This document shows, one piece after another, positions 8,394 to 16,119 of a stretch of 64,000 nt of DNA. The notes under the pieces are model-generated. The model had not been told where the DNA came from. It saw nothing but the letters and a program-made list of their open reading frames with translations, and did no database searches. Within the stretch, counting starts at the first letter, position 1, and each line of letters starts with the position of its first letter. Position numbers and translations under genes: made by a program. The DNA lies in the NCBI GenBank assembly GCA_049446715.1, contig JBMTQX010000002.1, positions 1 to 64,000 of the forward strand. Reading direction: 5' to 3'. This DNA comes from Eutrophocola sp049446715. GTDB taxonomy: Bacteria > Pseudomonadota > Gammaproteobacteria > Pseudomonadales > Pseudohongiellaceae.

Positions 8394-10598
8394 ATGCTCG
8401 GTCTTTCACTTAGCACCCCGCGCTCCCAGCGCTCCCAACACTCCCAACACTCCTTGCAACAGGCGATTCGCCTGGCCTGTTATTTCAGCGCTGTTTCCGC
8501 CATGGCGGTAGTCGCGCTACCGGCCGTCGCTGCCGATCACATGCACGTCGAGGAAATTGAGGTGGAGGGTATTGCCAGTGATACTCGCATGGCCCTCGAC
8601 AGTATGCGTGACCGCATGGCAAAAGATGGCGTCAGTTTTTACCAGAGCGGGGGTATTGCCGCCCTGCCAGTGATCAACGGCATGAACGACGACCGTGTAC
8701 GCGTGACCCTGGACGGTGCCTCGATCACGGCCGCGTGCGCCAATCACATGAACCCTGTGCTGTCCTATGTGGATTTCAGCGCCATTACCGACATCCAGGT
8801 GGTGGCGGGCATCACGCCAGTGAGTGTGGGCGGTGACAGCATTGCCGGGACCATTTCCCTGCAGTCCGAGCAGGGTCGTTTCGCCGAACGCGATGATCAG
8901 GTGGGTGCCTTCGGCAAAATGGGTTTTGACTACAACAGTAATGGCGACCGGCAGCGGGCTACCCTGCAGGCAGGTTACAGTGAGCGGACGTTCAGCCTGG
9001 TCTACAACGGTTTTATCGAAAAGTCCGAGAGTTACGAAGACGGCAACGGCGACAAGGTACTGGACACCCTGTATCGCGCCGAGAATCACAGCCTGACCGC
9101 GGCCTGGCGCGGTGACGACCAGGAACTGTCGGTAAAGCTCACCCGCCAGGAAGTGCCGTACCAGGGTTTTCCCAACCAGTACATGGACATGGTGGGTAAT
9201 GACAGTAACGGCATCAATATCAATTACCAGCACGGTTTTGACTGGGGCACGTTATACACCCAGGCCGCCTGGCAGCAGGTTGATCATGCCATGGGCTTCT
9301 TCACGGCTGAAAAGCCCGGCATCATGCCGATGTTAACCGAAGGCATGGATGCCAATTACAGCATCAGGGCCGACATTGTCTTGCAGGACAACCATACCCT
9401 GACGTTGGGCCAGGAGTATTTCGTCTTCACTCTGGATGACTACTGGCCGGCGGTTCCCGGCAACATGATGATGGGACCGGATGCCTACGTGAACATCAAG
9501 GATGGTCAGCGTGAGCGCCTGGCGGTGTTTGCCGAATCCGATTACCGTATCAATACCACCTGGTCCATGCTGGCGGGTGTACGTGTCGAAGGCGTTGAGA
9601 GCGATGCCGGTGAGGTGAAGCCTTACAACAGCATGATGCCGGGAAGTGGAATGGGTATGGCCCCAGGCATGGGCGGCATGACCATGACTAATCTGGATGC
9701 ACCGGCCGCCATGGCGTTCAACAGTCAGGACCATCGACGCGACGAGACCAATGTCGACCTGAGCCTGATGCTCAATTACACTCCGGGGGACAGTTTCCAG
9801 GCCGAATTCGGCTACGCCCGCAAGAACCGCTCGCCAAGTCTTTACGAACGCTACTCCTGGGGTCGAGGCACCATGGCCATGACCATGATTGGCTGGTATG
9901 GCGATGCTAATGGCTATGTCGGCGATACCGCCCTGAATCGGGAAACCGCACACACGCTCGGTGCCAAGCTGAGCTGGGCCGACCCGGTCAATGCCAGCTG
10001 GCATGTCGAGTTGTCGCCGTATTACACCAAAGTCGACGATTTCATTGATGCCAATGTCATCGGTACCTTCAACCCGCGCATGCAGATGCAGGTGACCAGG
10101 CCTTTGCTGCAGTTCACCAACCTCGATGCCACGCTGTACGGCGCCCGGCTCGATGCCCACAAACACCTGGGTGTTCTGGGGGATACCGGGGTATGGGATC
10201 TGTATGCCAGCCTGGATATCCAGCGCGGCTCCCGCGATGCGGACAACTCCGATCTGTACCAGATCATGCCTTTGCAGCTATCTCTTGGCGTTGAAAACCG
10301 CCTGGGTAACCTGCAGCAGCGTCTCGGTATTGACTGGGTGGACAACAAGTCCCGGGTCGATGATCGTCGCCTGGAACCGGAAACGGACAGTTATGCCCTG
10401 CTGAACTGGCAGGCCCAGTATCAGTGGCACAATGCCATGTTGTCACTGCAGGTCGCCAACCTGCTGGATGAGTACTACGACCTGCCGCTGGGCGGTGTGA
10501 GCTATGCCGCATGGCTCTCCGGTGGCATGCAGGGGCAGTATGAAGCCCTGGCCGGGCAGGGGCGTTCAATGAATATGGGCGTGCAGTTCAGCTTCTGA
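8394..10598 (+). CDS. TonB-dependent copper receptor, OprC/NosA-like
   Basis: 734 residues with an N-terminal signal region cleaved about residue 47 (ALPAVAA), a plug domain (about 55-185) and a 22-strand-type barrel ending in Phe (GVQFSF). The plug contains GVSFYQSGGIAALPVINGMNDD and the CxxxM motif at Cys115-Met119 (CANHM). OprC of Pseudomonas binds copper with a Cys and Met in such a motif. Met-rich loops (MMPGSGMGMAPGMGGM near residue 420, and MAMTMIG) agree with a copper ligand. It probably imports copper across the outer membrane using TonB. Next to csoR and copAB, it joins uptake and detoxification in one locus. The N-terminus has an odd Ser/Gln/His-rich stretch (SQRSQHSQHS). Confidence 0.9.
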   Translation: MLGLSLSTPRSQRSQHSQHSLQQAIRLACYFSAVSAMAVVALPAVAADHMHVEEIEVEGIASDTRMALDSMRDRMAKDGVSFYQSGGIAALPVINGMNDDRVRVTLDGASITAACANHMNPVLSYVDFSAITDIQVVAGITPVSVGGDSIAGTISLQSEQGRFAERDDQVGAFGKMGFDYNSNGDRQRATLQAGYSERTFSLVYNGFIEKSESYEDGNGDKVLDTLYRAENHSLTAAWRGDDQELSVKLTRQEVPYQGFPNQYMDMVGNDSNGININYQHGFDWGTLYTQAAWQQVDHAMGFFTAEKPGIMPMLTEGMDANYSIRADIVLQDNHTLTLGQEYFVFTLDDYWPAVPGNMMMGPDAYVNIKDGQRERLAVFAESDYRINTTWSMLAGVRVEGVESDAGEVKPYNSMMPGSGMGMAPGMGGMTMTNLDAPAAMAFNSQDHRRDETNVDLSLMLNYTPGDSFQAEFGYARKNRSPSLYERYSWGRGTMAMTMIGWYGDANGYVGDTALNRETAHTLGAKLSWADPVNASWHVELSPYYTKVDDFIDANVIGTFNPRMQMQVTRPLLQFTNLDATLYGARLDAHKHLGVLGDTGVWDLYASLDIQRGSRDADNSDLYQIMPLQLSLGVENRLGNLQQRLGIDWVDNKSRVDDRRLEPETDSYALLNWQAQYQWHNAMLSLQVANLLDEYYDLPLGGVSYAAWLSGGMQGQYEALAGQGRSMNMGVQFSF

Positions 10599-10652
10599 CC
10601 AACGCTGGTCCTGGCCGAACGGACTCAAGGCCTTGAAGAAAAGAGTCAGCCC

Positions 10653-11402
10653 TTAACCGAAAAGATTCAGTAGCGGCACCTGGATGCCGAACTGGCTGTC
10701 CAGGCTTGTTGGTATGCCCGCTAGTGCCCGCAACGCGACATGAATGTGTTCCGGGGTCAGGATGATGCTGTTGTTGTCGACCTGCAGGGTCTGGGGGTTA
10801 ACCGGAAGCGCTTCGACGTTACTGTCCGTGGCACTGATGACCGCTATGGCCCCAGACATGGCTGCCGCCAGGAATACAGCCACGGGCAAATGCAGTGCCA
10901 TGGCCTCGAGATCTTCTGAATAGGGGGTGCTTGCCTTTGTTGCGGCAGAAGCTGGTGTGCTCTTGCCAGCCACTCGCTTGCGGGCAGTGCGCGGCACAAT
11001 CCATGCCAGCAGGATGCCATTGGTCAGGGCATAGGGAAACAGTGTCATGACTATCGCAAAACCGGCATCAGTGAACAGCCAGCCAATCCAGAAGGGCATC
11101 AACACCGACAGCGACGCTGCTGAACAGGCCAGGTCCAAGGAGTAGTAAAGCACGACTCGGACCAGGGGGTGCCGGTCTTGCCACAACTGGGATGTAGCGA
11201 GGAAGTGGCCGCTGATCAAGCTGAGCGCCTTGGCAAAGGGGGCGCAGATGAGCAGGACGACGAGGACATACAGAACCGCCGGTTCCGGCATGGCAACACG
11301 AGGGGTGACATGAAAGCGCCAGGCCAGAAAGAAAATAGTGGCCCCAAGTCCTGTCAGTTGCAGGGGCCAGTACAGCAGTGCTGGTGAGCGGGCTCCTGTC
11401 AA
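10653..11402 (-). CDS. Integral membrane protein of unknown function
   Basis: 249 residues, not recognised. Four or five hydrophobic segments are visible (about 12-30, 42-62, 84-106, 112-136, 172-192). A polar loop rich in Lys, Thr and Ala (140-168) follows, then a C-terminal region of about 60 polar residues (TPEHIHVALRALAGIPTSLD) that is probably outside the membrane. It is convergent with the copper receptor and 68 nt from the DAHP synthase stop. Codon use looks like that of its neighbours. No function is proposed. Confidence 0.65.
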   Translation of the reverse strand: MTGARSPALLYWPLQLTGLGATIFFLAWRFHVTPRVAMPEPAVLYVLVVLLICAPFAKALSLISGHFLATSQLWQDRHPLVRVVLYYSLDLACSAASLSVLMPFWIGWLFTDAGFAIVMTLFPYALTNGILLAWIVPRTARKRVAGKSTPASAATKASTPYSEDLEAMALHLPVAVFLAAAMSGAIAVISATDSNVEALPVNPQTLQVDNNSIILTPEHIHVALRALAGIPTSLDSQFGIQVPLLNLFG

Positions 11403-11471
11403 AGCGGGCGTTTTATCCGGGATAAAGCCGGAGGATAACTCGAAACTGGCATGCCGCTAACCCAGCCGGGA

Positions 11472-12533
11472 TCAGCTGCTGCGGCGTTTGTTCACCGATT
11501 CTGCCAATTCACCCAGCAGCACGTCGGTATCTTCCCAGGCCATGCAGGCATCAGTGATGCTTTGCCCATATATCAGCGCCTGGCCGGGCACGACTTTCTG
11601 GTTGCCGGCCACCAGGTGGCTTTCCAGCATGACACCCTTGATGTGCTTTTCCCCGGAGGCGAGCTGGTAAGCCACATCCCGGCACACGATCACCTGACGC
11701 TCGTGATTCTTGCCGGAGTTGGCATGGCTGCAGTCAATGACAATGTTGGCCGGTAGACCGGCTTTCTGGAGTTTTTCCGAAACATCACGGACATTCTCCG
11801 GATCGTAGTTGGTGTGCTTGTGACCGCCGCGCAGGATGATATGGCAGTCGGGATTACCGGCCGTCTGGAAAATGGCGGAATGGCCTTCCTTGGTGACGGA
11901 AAGAAAGTTGTGTGAGTGCGATGCTGAGCCAATGGCATCAATGGCAATCTGGACGTCTCCGGTAGTGCCGTTCTTGAACCCGACCGGGCATGACAGGCCG
12001 CTAGCGAGTTCACGATGACACTGGGATTCCGTGGTGCGGGCACCGATGGCGCCCCAGGCAATGAGGTCAGCCACATATTGCGGGCTGATCAGGTCCAGGT
12101 ATTCCGTGCCAGCAGGCACTCCGCGGTTGGCCAGTTCCAGCAATAGGTTGCGTGCGGTGCGCAGGCCCTTGTTGATGTCGTAGCTGTCATTCAGGTCCGG
12201 ATCATTGATCAGACCCTTCCAGCCGACAGTCGTACGCGGTTTTTCGAAATACACGCGCATGATAATGAGCAGATCATCCTGGTACTTTTCCATGGGCCCG
12301 GCCAGGCGTTCGGCGTATTCCAGGGCGGCCTGGGGGTCATGAATGGAACACGGCCCGGCGATGACGAACAGGCGGTCATCTTCCCCGTTGAGAATCTTCT
12401 GGAGGCCGTTGCGGGCATTGAATACCGTCTCGGATGCCGCTTCGGTCATTGGATACTCGGCCAGCAGCTGCTCAGGTGAGAGCAGTTCTTTCATGGCCTT
12501 GATTCTAAGGTCGTCGGTATGTTGCAGGGTCAT
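11472..12533 (-). CDS. 3-deoxy-7-phosphoheptulonate (DAHP) synthase, class I AroF/G/H type
   Basis: 353 residues, full length for the E. coli AroG type. It joins phosphoenolpyruvate and erythrose 4-phosphate in the first step of the shikimate pathway. Signatures include VIAGPCSIHDPQAALEYAERL, MRVYFEKPRTTVGWKGLIND, GARTTESQCHRELASGLSCPVGFKNGT, LRGGHKHTNY and DCSHANSGK. The Cys in AGPCSIHD, the His in RGGHKH, the Glu in MLESHL and the Asp in ITDAC match the metal-site set. Which aromatic amino acid inhibits it cannot be judged safely by eye. It is followed upstream by a palindrome pair separating it from ileS. Confidence 0.95.
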   Translation of the reverse strand: MTLQHTDDLRIKAMKELLSPEQLLAEYPMTEAASETVFNARNGLQKILNGEDDRLFVIAGPCSIHDPQAALEYAERLAGPMEKYQDDLLIIMRVYFEKPRTTVGWKGLINDPDLNDSYDINKGLRTARNLLLELANRGVPAGTEYLDLISPQYVADLIAWGAIGARTTESQCHRELASGLSCPVGFKNGTTGDVQIAIDAIGSASHSHNFLSVTKEGHSAIFQTAGNPDCHIILRGGHKHTNYDPENVRDVSEKLQKAGLPANIVIDCSHANSGKNHERQVIVCRDVAYQLASGEKHIKGVMLESHLVAGNQKVVPGQALIYGQSITDACMAWEDTDVLLGELAESVNKRRSS

Positions 12534-12566
12534 GGTTGTTGTCCCGTTACATTAATTTCTGTGTGT

Positions 12567-12642
12567 AGGTCGGCATAGCGAAGCGTTTGCCGACAAATTT
12601 TTCCAACCTGATGTCAGCAAACGGCCAGTGGCCTATGCCGAC
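12567..12642. repeat. Paired palindrome element (REP/BIME-like), copy 1
   Basis: Two facing hairpins with GTCGGCATAGCG...CGTTTGCCGAC and GTCAGCAAACGGCC...GGCCTATGCCGAC arms, between ileS and the DAHP synthase gene. The same cores recur at 26761-26868 and 47703-47780, and in a single hairpin at 17295-17321. No associated transposase is in the window. Confidence 0.8.
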
Positions 12643-12659
12643 ATGCTATGCCTGTAAAC

Positions 12660-15600
12660 TCAGGGTGCCTTGTCGATTTTCAAGGCCAAGGCATTACCGT
12701 CCACATCAAACGCATGGTCGCCGGCTTCACCGGCGACAAACGTGTTGCACAGGGTTTCGCCGGCAATGTAGTCACGGTGCTTTTCAATGGCAGCGGCCAG
12801 CTTGTTATCGGCATGGAACGTGACCGAAATTCTGTCAGTGACCTCCAGGCCGATATCCTTGCGGGTTTTCTGGATGCGGTTGACCACTTCGCGGGCCAGG
12901 CCTTCATCCATCAGATCGTCATTGAGTGTGCAATCGATGTCGATCGAGATAAAGCGGTTGGACAGCGCCTCGTTGCCTTCCTTCGCTTCCCGGAATACCA
13001 GGATGTCTTCTGTGCTGAAGGTTTCCCCGTCCAGCTCCAGGCTGCCATCTGCCTGCAGCTGATTCAAGGCTCTGGCATCCAGGTCCTGGATCAGCAGGCG
13101 GTACTGGTTGAAGGCCTTGCCGAAGCGTTTTCCCAGCACCGGGGAATTCGGCTTAGCATATAGGTTGATGTACTTGCCTTCGTCAGTCGTGTACTCGATG
13201 GATTTCACGTTGAGCTCGGAAGCGATATAACCTTCCAAGCGCGCGATCTCATCCAGCATGTCCTGGCTCTCATGAATAATGGTCAGGCGGCTGAGTGGAA
13301 TCTTGGTCTTGATCTTGACCTGTTCGCGTTTCTGGCGGCCCAGCAGAATGATGTTCTGCATGCGGGAAACGGCAGCTTCCAGCACCGGCTGGATCAGGCT
13401 TTCCTCGGCTGCCGGGTACGCGCACAGGTGGACCGAGTTCGGCCGCTCGGCACCGCTGAAGGCAGTCAGTTCGCGATGAATATGTTCCGCCAGGAACGGG
13501 GCAAATGGTGCCATACAGATGGTCAGCTCACTGAGGGTGGTGTACAGCGTCTGGTAGGCAGCCTGCTTGTCGGCGGTCATGTCCTCGACCCAGAAGCGGG
13601 ACCGGTTCAGGCGAATGTACCAGTTGGTCAGGTCCTCGATGAACTCAAACAGGGCCGGCACCACGTTATAGAGTTTGTATTCAGCCATCTCGCGCGCCAC
13701 GTTGGCTTTCAGGGATTGCAGGCGGGACAGTATCCACTGGTCGGTGATGTTATCCGATGCCGCGGCGTCGGCAGTGGCCTGCCAGCTGTCGATGCCGGCA
13801 TAGGTCTGGAAGAACTTGAAGGAGTTGTACCAGGGCAGCAGGGCGCGGCGCACCATGTCCTTCACTCCGGCATCGGTAAAGCGCTGTTCCTCGGCCTTGA
13901 CCAGGCCGGAATTGATCAGGTACAGGCGCAGGGCATCGGCACCGTATTCTTCCATCAGTTCATCCGGCGGCGTGTAATTCTGCAGGCGCTTGGACATCTT
14001 CTTGCCGTCCTCAGCCATGACAATGCCGTTGACGATGACGTTGCGGAATGCCGGCTTGTCGAACAGCGCGGTGCTCAGTACCAGGAGGGTGTAGAACCAG
14101 CCGCGGGTCTGATCGAGGCCCTCGGCGATGTACTCGGCGGGGAACCCGGCTTCAAACAGCTCGGTATTTTCAAACGGGTAATGCAGTTGGGCATAGGGCA
14201 TGGAGCCGGATTCGAACCAGCAATCCAGTACCTCGTCGATACGGCGATAAGTGCCGTCCTCGCCCTCGATGGTAAAGGTAAGTTCGTCGACGTATTCCCG
14301 ATGCAGGTCATCCACGCGTACCCCGGAATACTGTTCCAGTTCGTCGATGGAACCGATGCAGACCATGTTATCCGTGGTGTCATTGATCCAGATTGGCAGC
14401 GGTGTGCCCCAGTAGCGGTTGCGGGAAATACACCAGTCGATGGCGTTGTCCAGCCAGTTGCCCATGCGGCCGTCGCGGATATGATCGGGTACCCAGTTCA
14501 CCTGCTGGTTGCTGGCGGCGATGCGCTGCTTGATCTGCGCCACCTTCACATACCACGACGGGATGGTGCGGTAGATAATCGGGGTATCGGAGCGCGGACA
14601 GAACGGGTAGCTGTGCTGGTAGACTTCCTGAATATACAGTTTGTCCTCGTCCTTCAGGCGGCGAATGATGTCCTTGTCGGCATCTTTCACATAGACACCG
14701 GCATAGTCGGTGACTTCTTCCGTATATTTGCCCTCCAGGTCCACTGGACACACCAGCGCGGTGATGCCATTGGTTTTCAGGACGCGGAAGTCGTCTTCTC
14801 CAAAAGCGGGCGCCTGGTGAACGATGCCGGTACCGGCTTCGGTGGACACGTAATCATCGGCCACTACCTGGAAGGCGCCTTCCTCAACCTTGTCGGCAAA
14901 GTAGGGGAACAGCGGCTCGTAGGTCTTGCCCACCAGTTCGCTGCCGGAATGCTCACTGAGCACTTCCAGGTTTTTACCCTTGCCTACCGCCTCAAGGCGA
15001 TCCTTGGCCAGGTAGATGATCTTGTCGATGTCAGTGTCGCGAACTTTGACGTAAGTGATATTCAGGTTTACACACAACGCCAGGTTGGACGGCAGTGTCC
15101 AGGGCGTGGTGGTCCAGGCGCTCATGTAGGCGTTTTCATCATGCAGCTTGAACAGCACGGTGATGGCGGGGTCCTGCACATCCTGGTAGTTGGAGCCGGC
15201 TTCGAAGTTGGACAGCACCGTGCCCAGGGCGGTGGAGAATGGCACCACTTTGACCCCGCGGTAGATCAGGTCCTTTTCCCACAGCTGTTTCATGACCCAC
15301 CAGACAGATTCCATGAAAGAGGAATCCATGGTCTTGTAGTCATTGTCGAAGTCGACCCAGCGTCCTATCCGGGTAATGGTCTTGCGCCATTCGGCGGTGT
15401 AGCGCTGGACGATTTTGCGGCACTCATCGTTGTAGCCTTTGACGCCCATTTTCTCGACGGCTTCACTGGCAGACATGCCCAGGGCCTTGTCGATTTCATG
15501 TTCAATGGGTAAACCGTGGCAGTCCCAGCCAAAGCGGCGCTGCACGTAGTAGCCTTTCATGGTGTAGTAACGCGGAATGATGTCTTTCAGCGTGGAGCCG

Positions 15601-15788
15601 ACCAGGTGGCCGTGATGGGGCAGGCCGGTGGCAAACGGCGGGCCGTCATAAAAGATATAGGGCGGTTTGTCCGCGCTGGCGGCCAGGGATTGTTCAAAGA
15701 CCTTTTCTTTCTCCCAGTAAGACAGCACGGCGTGCTCAGCCTGGACGAAGGAAAAACTCTCTTGCTGTTGGTCGTTCTGTTCTGCCAC
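12660..15788 (-). CDS. ileS: Isoleucyl-tRNA synthetase, type 2
   Basis: 1042 residues, full length. It charges tRNA-Ile with isoleucine. The class I HIGH motif is HHGH at 58-61 within YDGPPFATGLPHHGHLVGS, and KMSKR is at 597-601. The CP1 editing domain is present (SAWTTTPWTLPSNLALCVN). The sequence GYYVQRRFGWDCHGLPIEHEID is that of the eukaryote-like type 2 IleRS, not the type 1 enzyme of E. coli (which reads DGPPYANGSIHIGH); type 2 enzymes are usually tolerant of mupirocin. It is not linked to lspA or ribF. Upstream lie a promoter, an Ile-rich leader frame and a terminator that together look like an attenuator. Confidence 0.97.
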   Translation of the reverse strand: MAEQNDQQQESFSFVQAEHAVLSYWEKEKVFEQSLAASADKPPYIFYDGPPFATGLPHHGHLVGSTLKDIIPRYYTMKGYYVQRRFGWDCHGLPIEHEIDKALGMSASEAVEKMGVKGYNDECRKIVQRYTAEWRKTITRIGRWVDFDNDYKTMDSSFMESVWWVMKQLWEKDLIYRGVKVVPFSTALGTVLSNFEAGSNYQDVQDPAITVLFKLHDENAYMSAWTTTPWTLPSNLALCVNLNITYVKVRDTDIDKIIYLAKDRLEAVGKGKNLEVLSEHSGSELVGKTYEPLFPYFADKVEEGAFQVVADDYVSTEAGTGIVHQAPAFGEDDFRVLKTNGITALVCPVDLEGKYTEEVTDYAGVYVKDADKDIIRRLKDEDKLYIQEVYQHSYPFCPRSDTPIIYRTIPSWYVKVAQIKQRIAASNQQVNWVPDHIRDGRMGNWLDNAIDWCISRNRYWGTPLPIWINDTTDNMVCIGSIDELEQYSGVRVDDLHREYVDELTFTIEGEDGTYRRIDEVLDCWFESGSMPYAQLHYPFENTELFEAGFPAEYIAEGLDQTRGWFYTLLVLSTALFDKPAFRNVIVNGIVMAEDGKKMSKRLQNYTPPDELMEEYGADALRLYLINSGLVKAEEQRFTDAGVKDMVRRALLPWYNSFKFFQTYAGIDSWQATADAAASDNITDQWILSRLQSLKANVAREMAEYKLYNVVPALFEFIEDLTNWYIRLNRSRFWVEDMTADKQAAYQTLYTTLSELTICMAPFAPFLAEHIHRELTAFSGAERPNSVHLCAYPAAEESLIQPVLEAAVSRMQNIILLGRQKREQVKIKTKIPLSRLTIIHESQDMLDEIARLEGYIASELNVKSIEYTTDEGKYINLYAKPNSPVLGKRFGKAFNQYRLLIQDLDARALNQLQADGSLELDGETFSTEDILVFREAKEGNEALSNRFISIDIDCTLNDDLMDEGLAREVVNRIQKTRKDIGLEVTDRISVTFHADNKLAAAIEKHRDYIAGETLCNTFVAGEAGDHAFDVDGNALALKIDKAP

Positions 15789-15847
15789 GTTGATTACCTA
15801 GTCGATTGGTCGGTCTGTTTTATCGGTTATGTCACGGTGCCCGGAAC

Positions 15848-15874
15848 AAAAAACCCGCCTGGTGGCGGGTTTTT
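15848..15874 (-). terminator. Leader terminator (attenuator) of ileS
   Basis: Read on the minus strand: an A-run, ACCCGCC, loop ACCA, GGCGGGT, then six T. It ends 59 nt before the ileS ATG. No gene on either strand ends here, because the flanking genes diverge, so a role in the ileS leader is the simplest reading. The 5' arm could instead pair with GGGCGG at 15902-15907. The hairpin is also T-tailed on the plus strand. Confidence 0.8.
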
Positions 15875-15901
15875 AAACTGATTACATGCTCAGCTCTTCA
15901 T

Positions 15902-15907
15902 CCGCCC
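15902..15907 (-). promoter_or_regulatory. Candidate antiterminator element (GGGCGG) in the ileS leader
   Basis: Three nucleotides after the leader-peptide stop. Its GGCGG can form five G-C pairs with CCGCC of the terminator's 5' arm. A ribosome waiting at the Ile codons would leave it free, and one at the stop codon would cover it. Inference from pairing by eye. Confidence 0.5.
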
Positions 15908-15909
15908 GG

Positions 15910-15963
15910 TCAGCGCCGAATAATGTTAATAATAAAGAAAGAAAAGCGAGCTATGGTGTTCAT
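15910..15963 (-). CDS. Ile-rich leader peptide of ileS
   Basis: A 17-codon frame, MNTIARFSFFIINIIRR, with five Ile codons; four of them (ATT ATT AAC ATT ATT) sit just before the stop. Leader peptides of attenuated amino-acid and synthetase operons (for example PheM before pheST) have this size and bias. No Shine-Dalgarno is visible. The predicted transcript begins about two nucleotides before the ATG, so translation would be of the leaderless type. The stop is followed by the GGGCGG element and, after 35 nt, by the terminator. The three Phe codons are a possible alternative signal, but they lie further from the stop. Confidence 0.6.
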   Translation of the reverse strand: MNTIARFSFFIINIIRR

Positions 15964-15971
15964 GGCGGTGG

Positions 15972-16000
15972 ATCATAACGGAAAACTCCAGTGTAGTAAA
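15972..16000 (-). promoter_or_regulatory. Predicted sigma70-type promoter of the ileS leader
   Basis: On the minus strand a -35 hexamer TTTACT (15995-16000) and a -10 hexamer TATGAT (15972-15977) are separated by exactly 17 nt. Initiation is expected at about 15965. Confidence 0.6.
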
Positions 16001-16119
16001 TTCTAAAATATCGAAAAAACAAGACCTTGCGTGACATTTGCGGCAGGATTTTGAAAAGCGCACGGTTTTGGGGTTTACTCAGCCGTAAATGATTTAGGGG
16101 ATCCATCAAGGGGAACACC

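Noticed and set aside
12567..12642. Reading the GTCGGCA palindromes as terminators
   Set aside because: They have no T-run, one copy directly follows a real terminator (47657-47687), and they are paired and repeated, which suits REP-like elements.
13272..15512. A 746-codon open frame on the plus strand opposite ileS
   Set aside because: It is a mirror of the ileS coding frame, with no recognisable domain and no ribosome site; ileS is certain.
15848..15963. A T-box riboswitch before ileS
   Set aside because: No T-box sequence or stem I with specifier is visible, and T-boxes are essentially absent from gammaproteobacteria; the leader-peptide model fits better.
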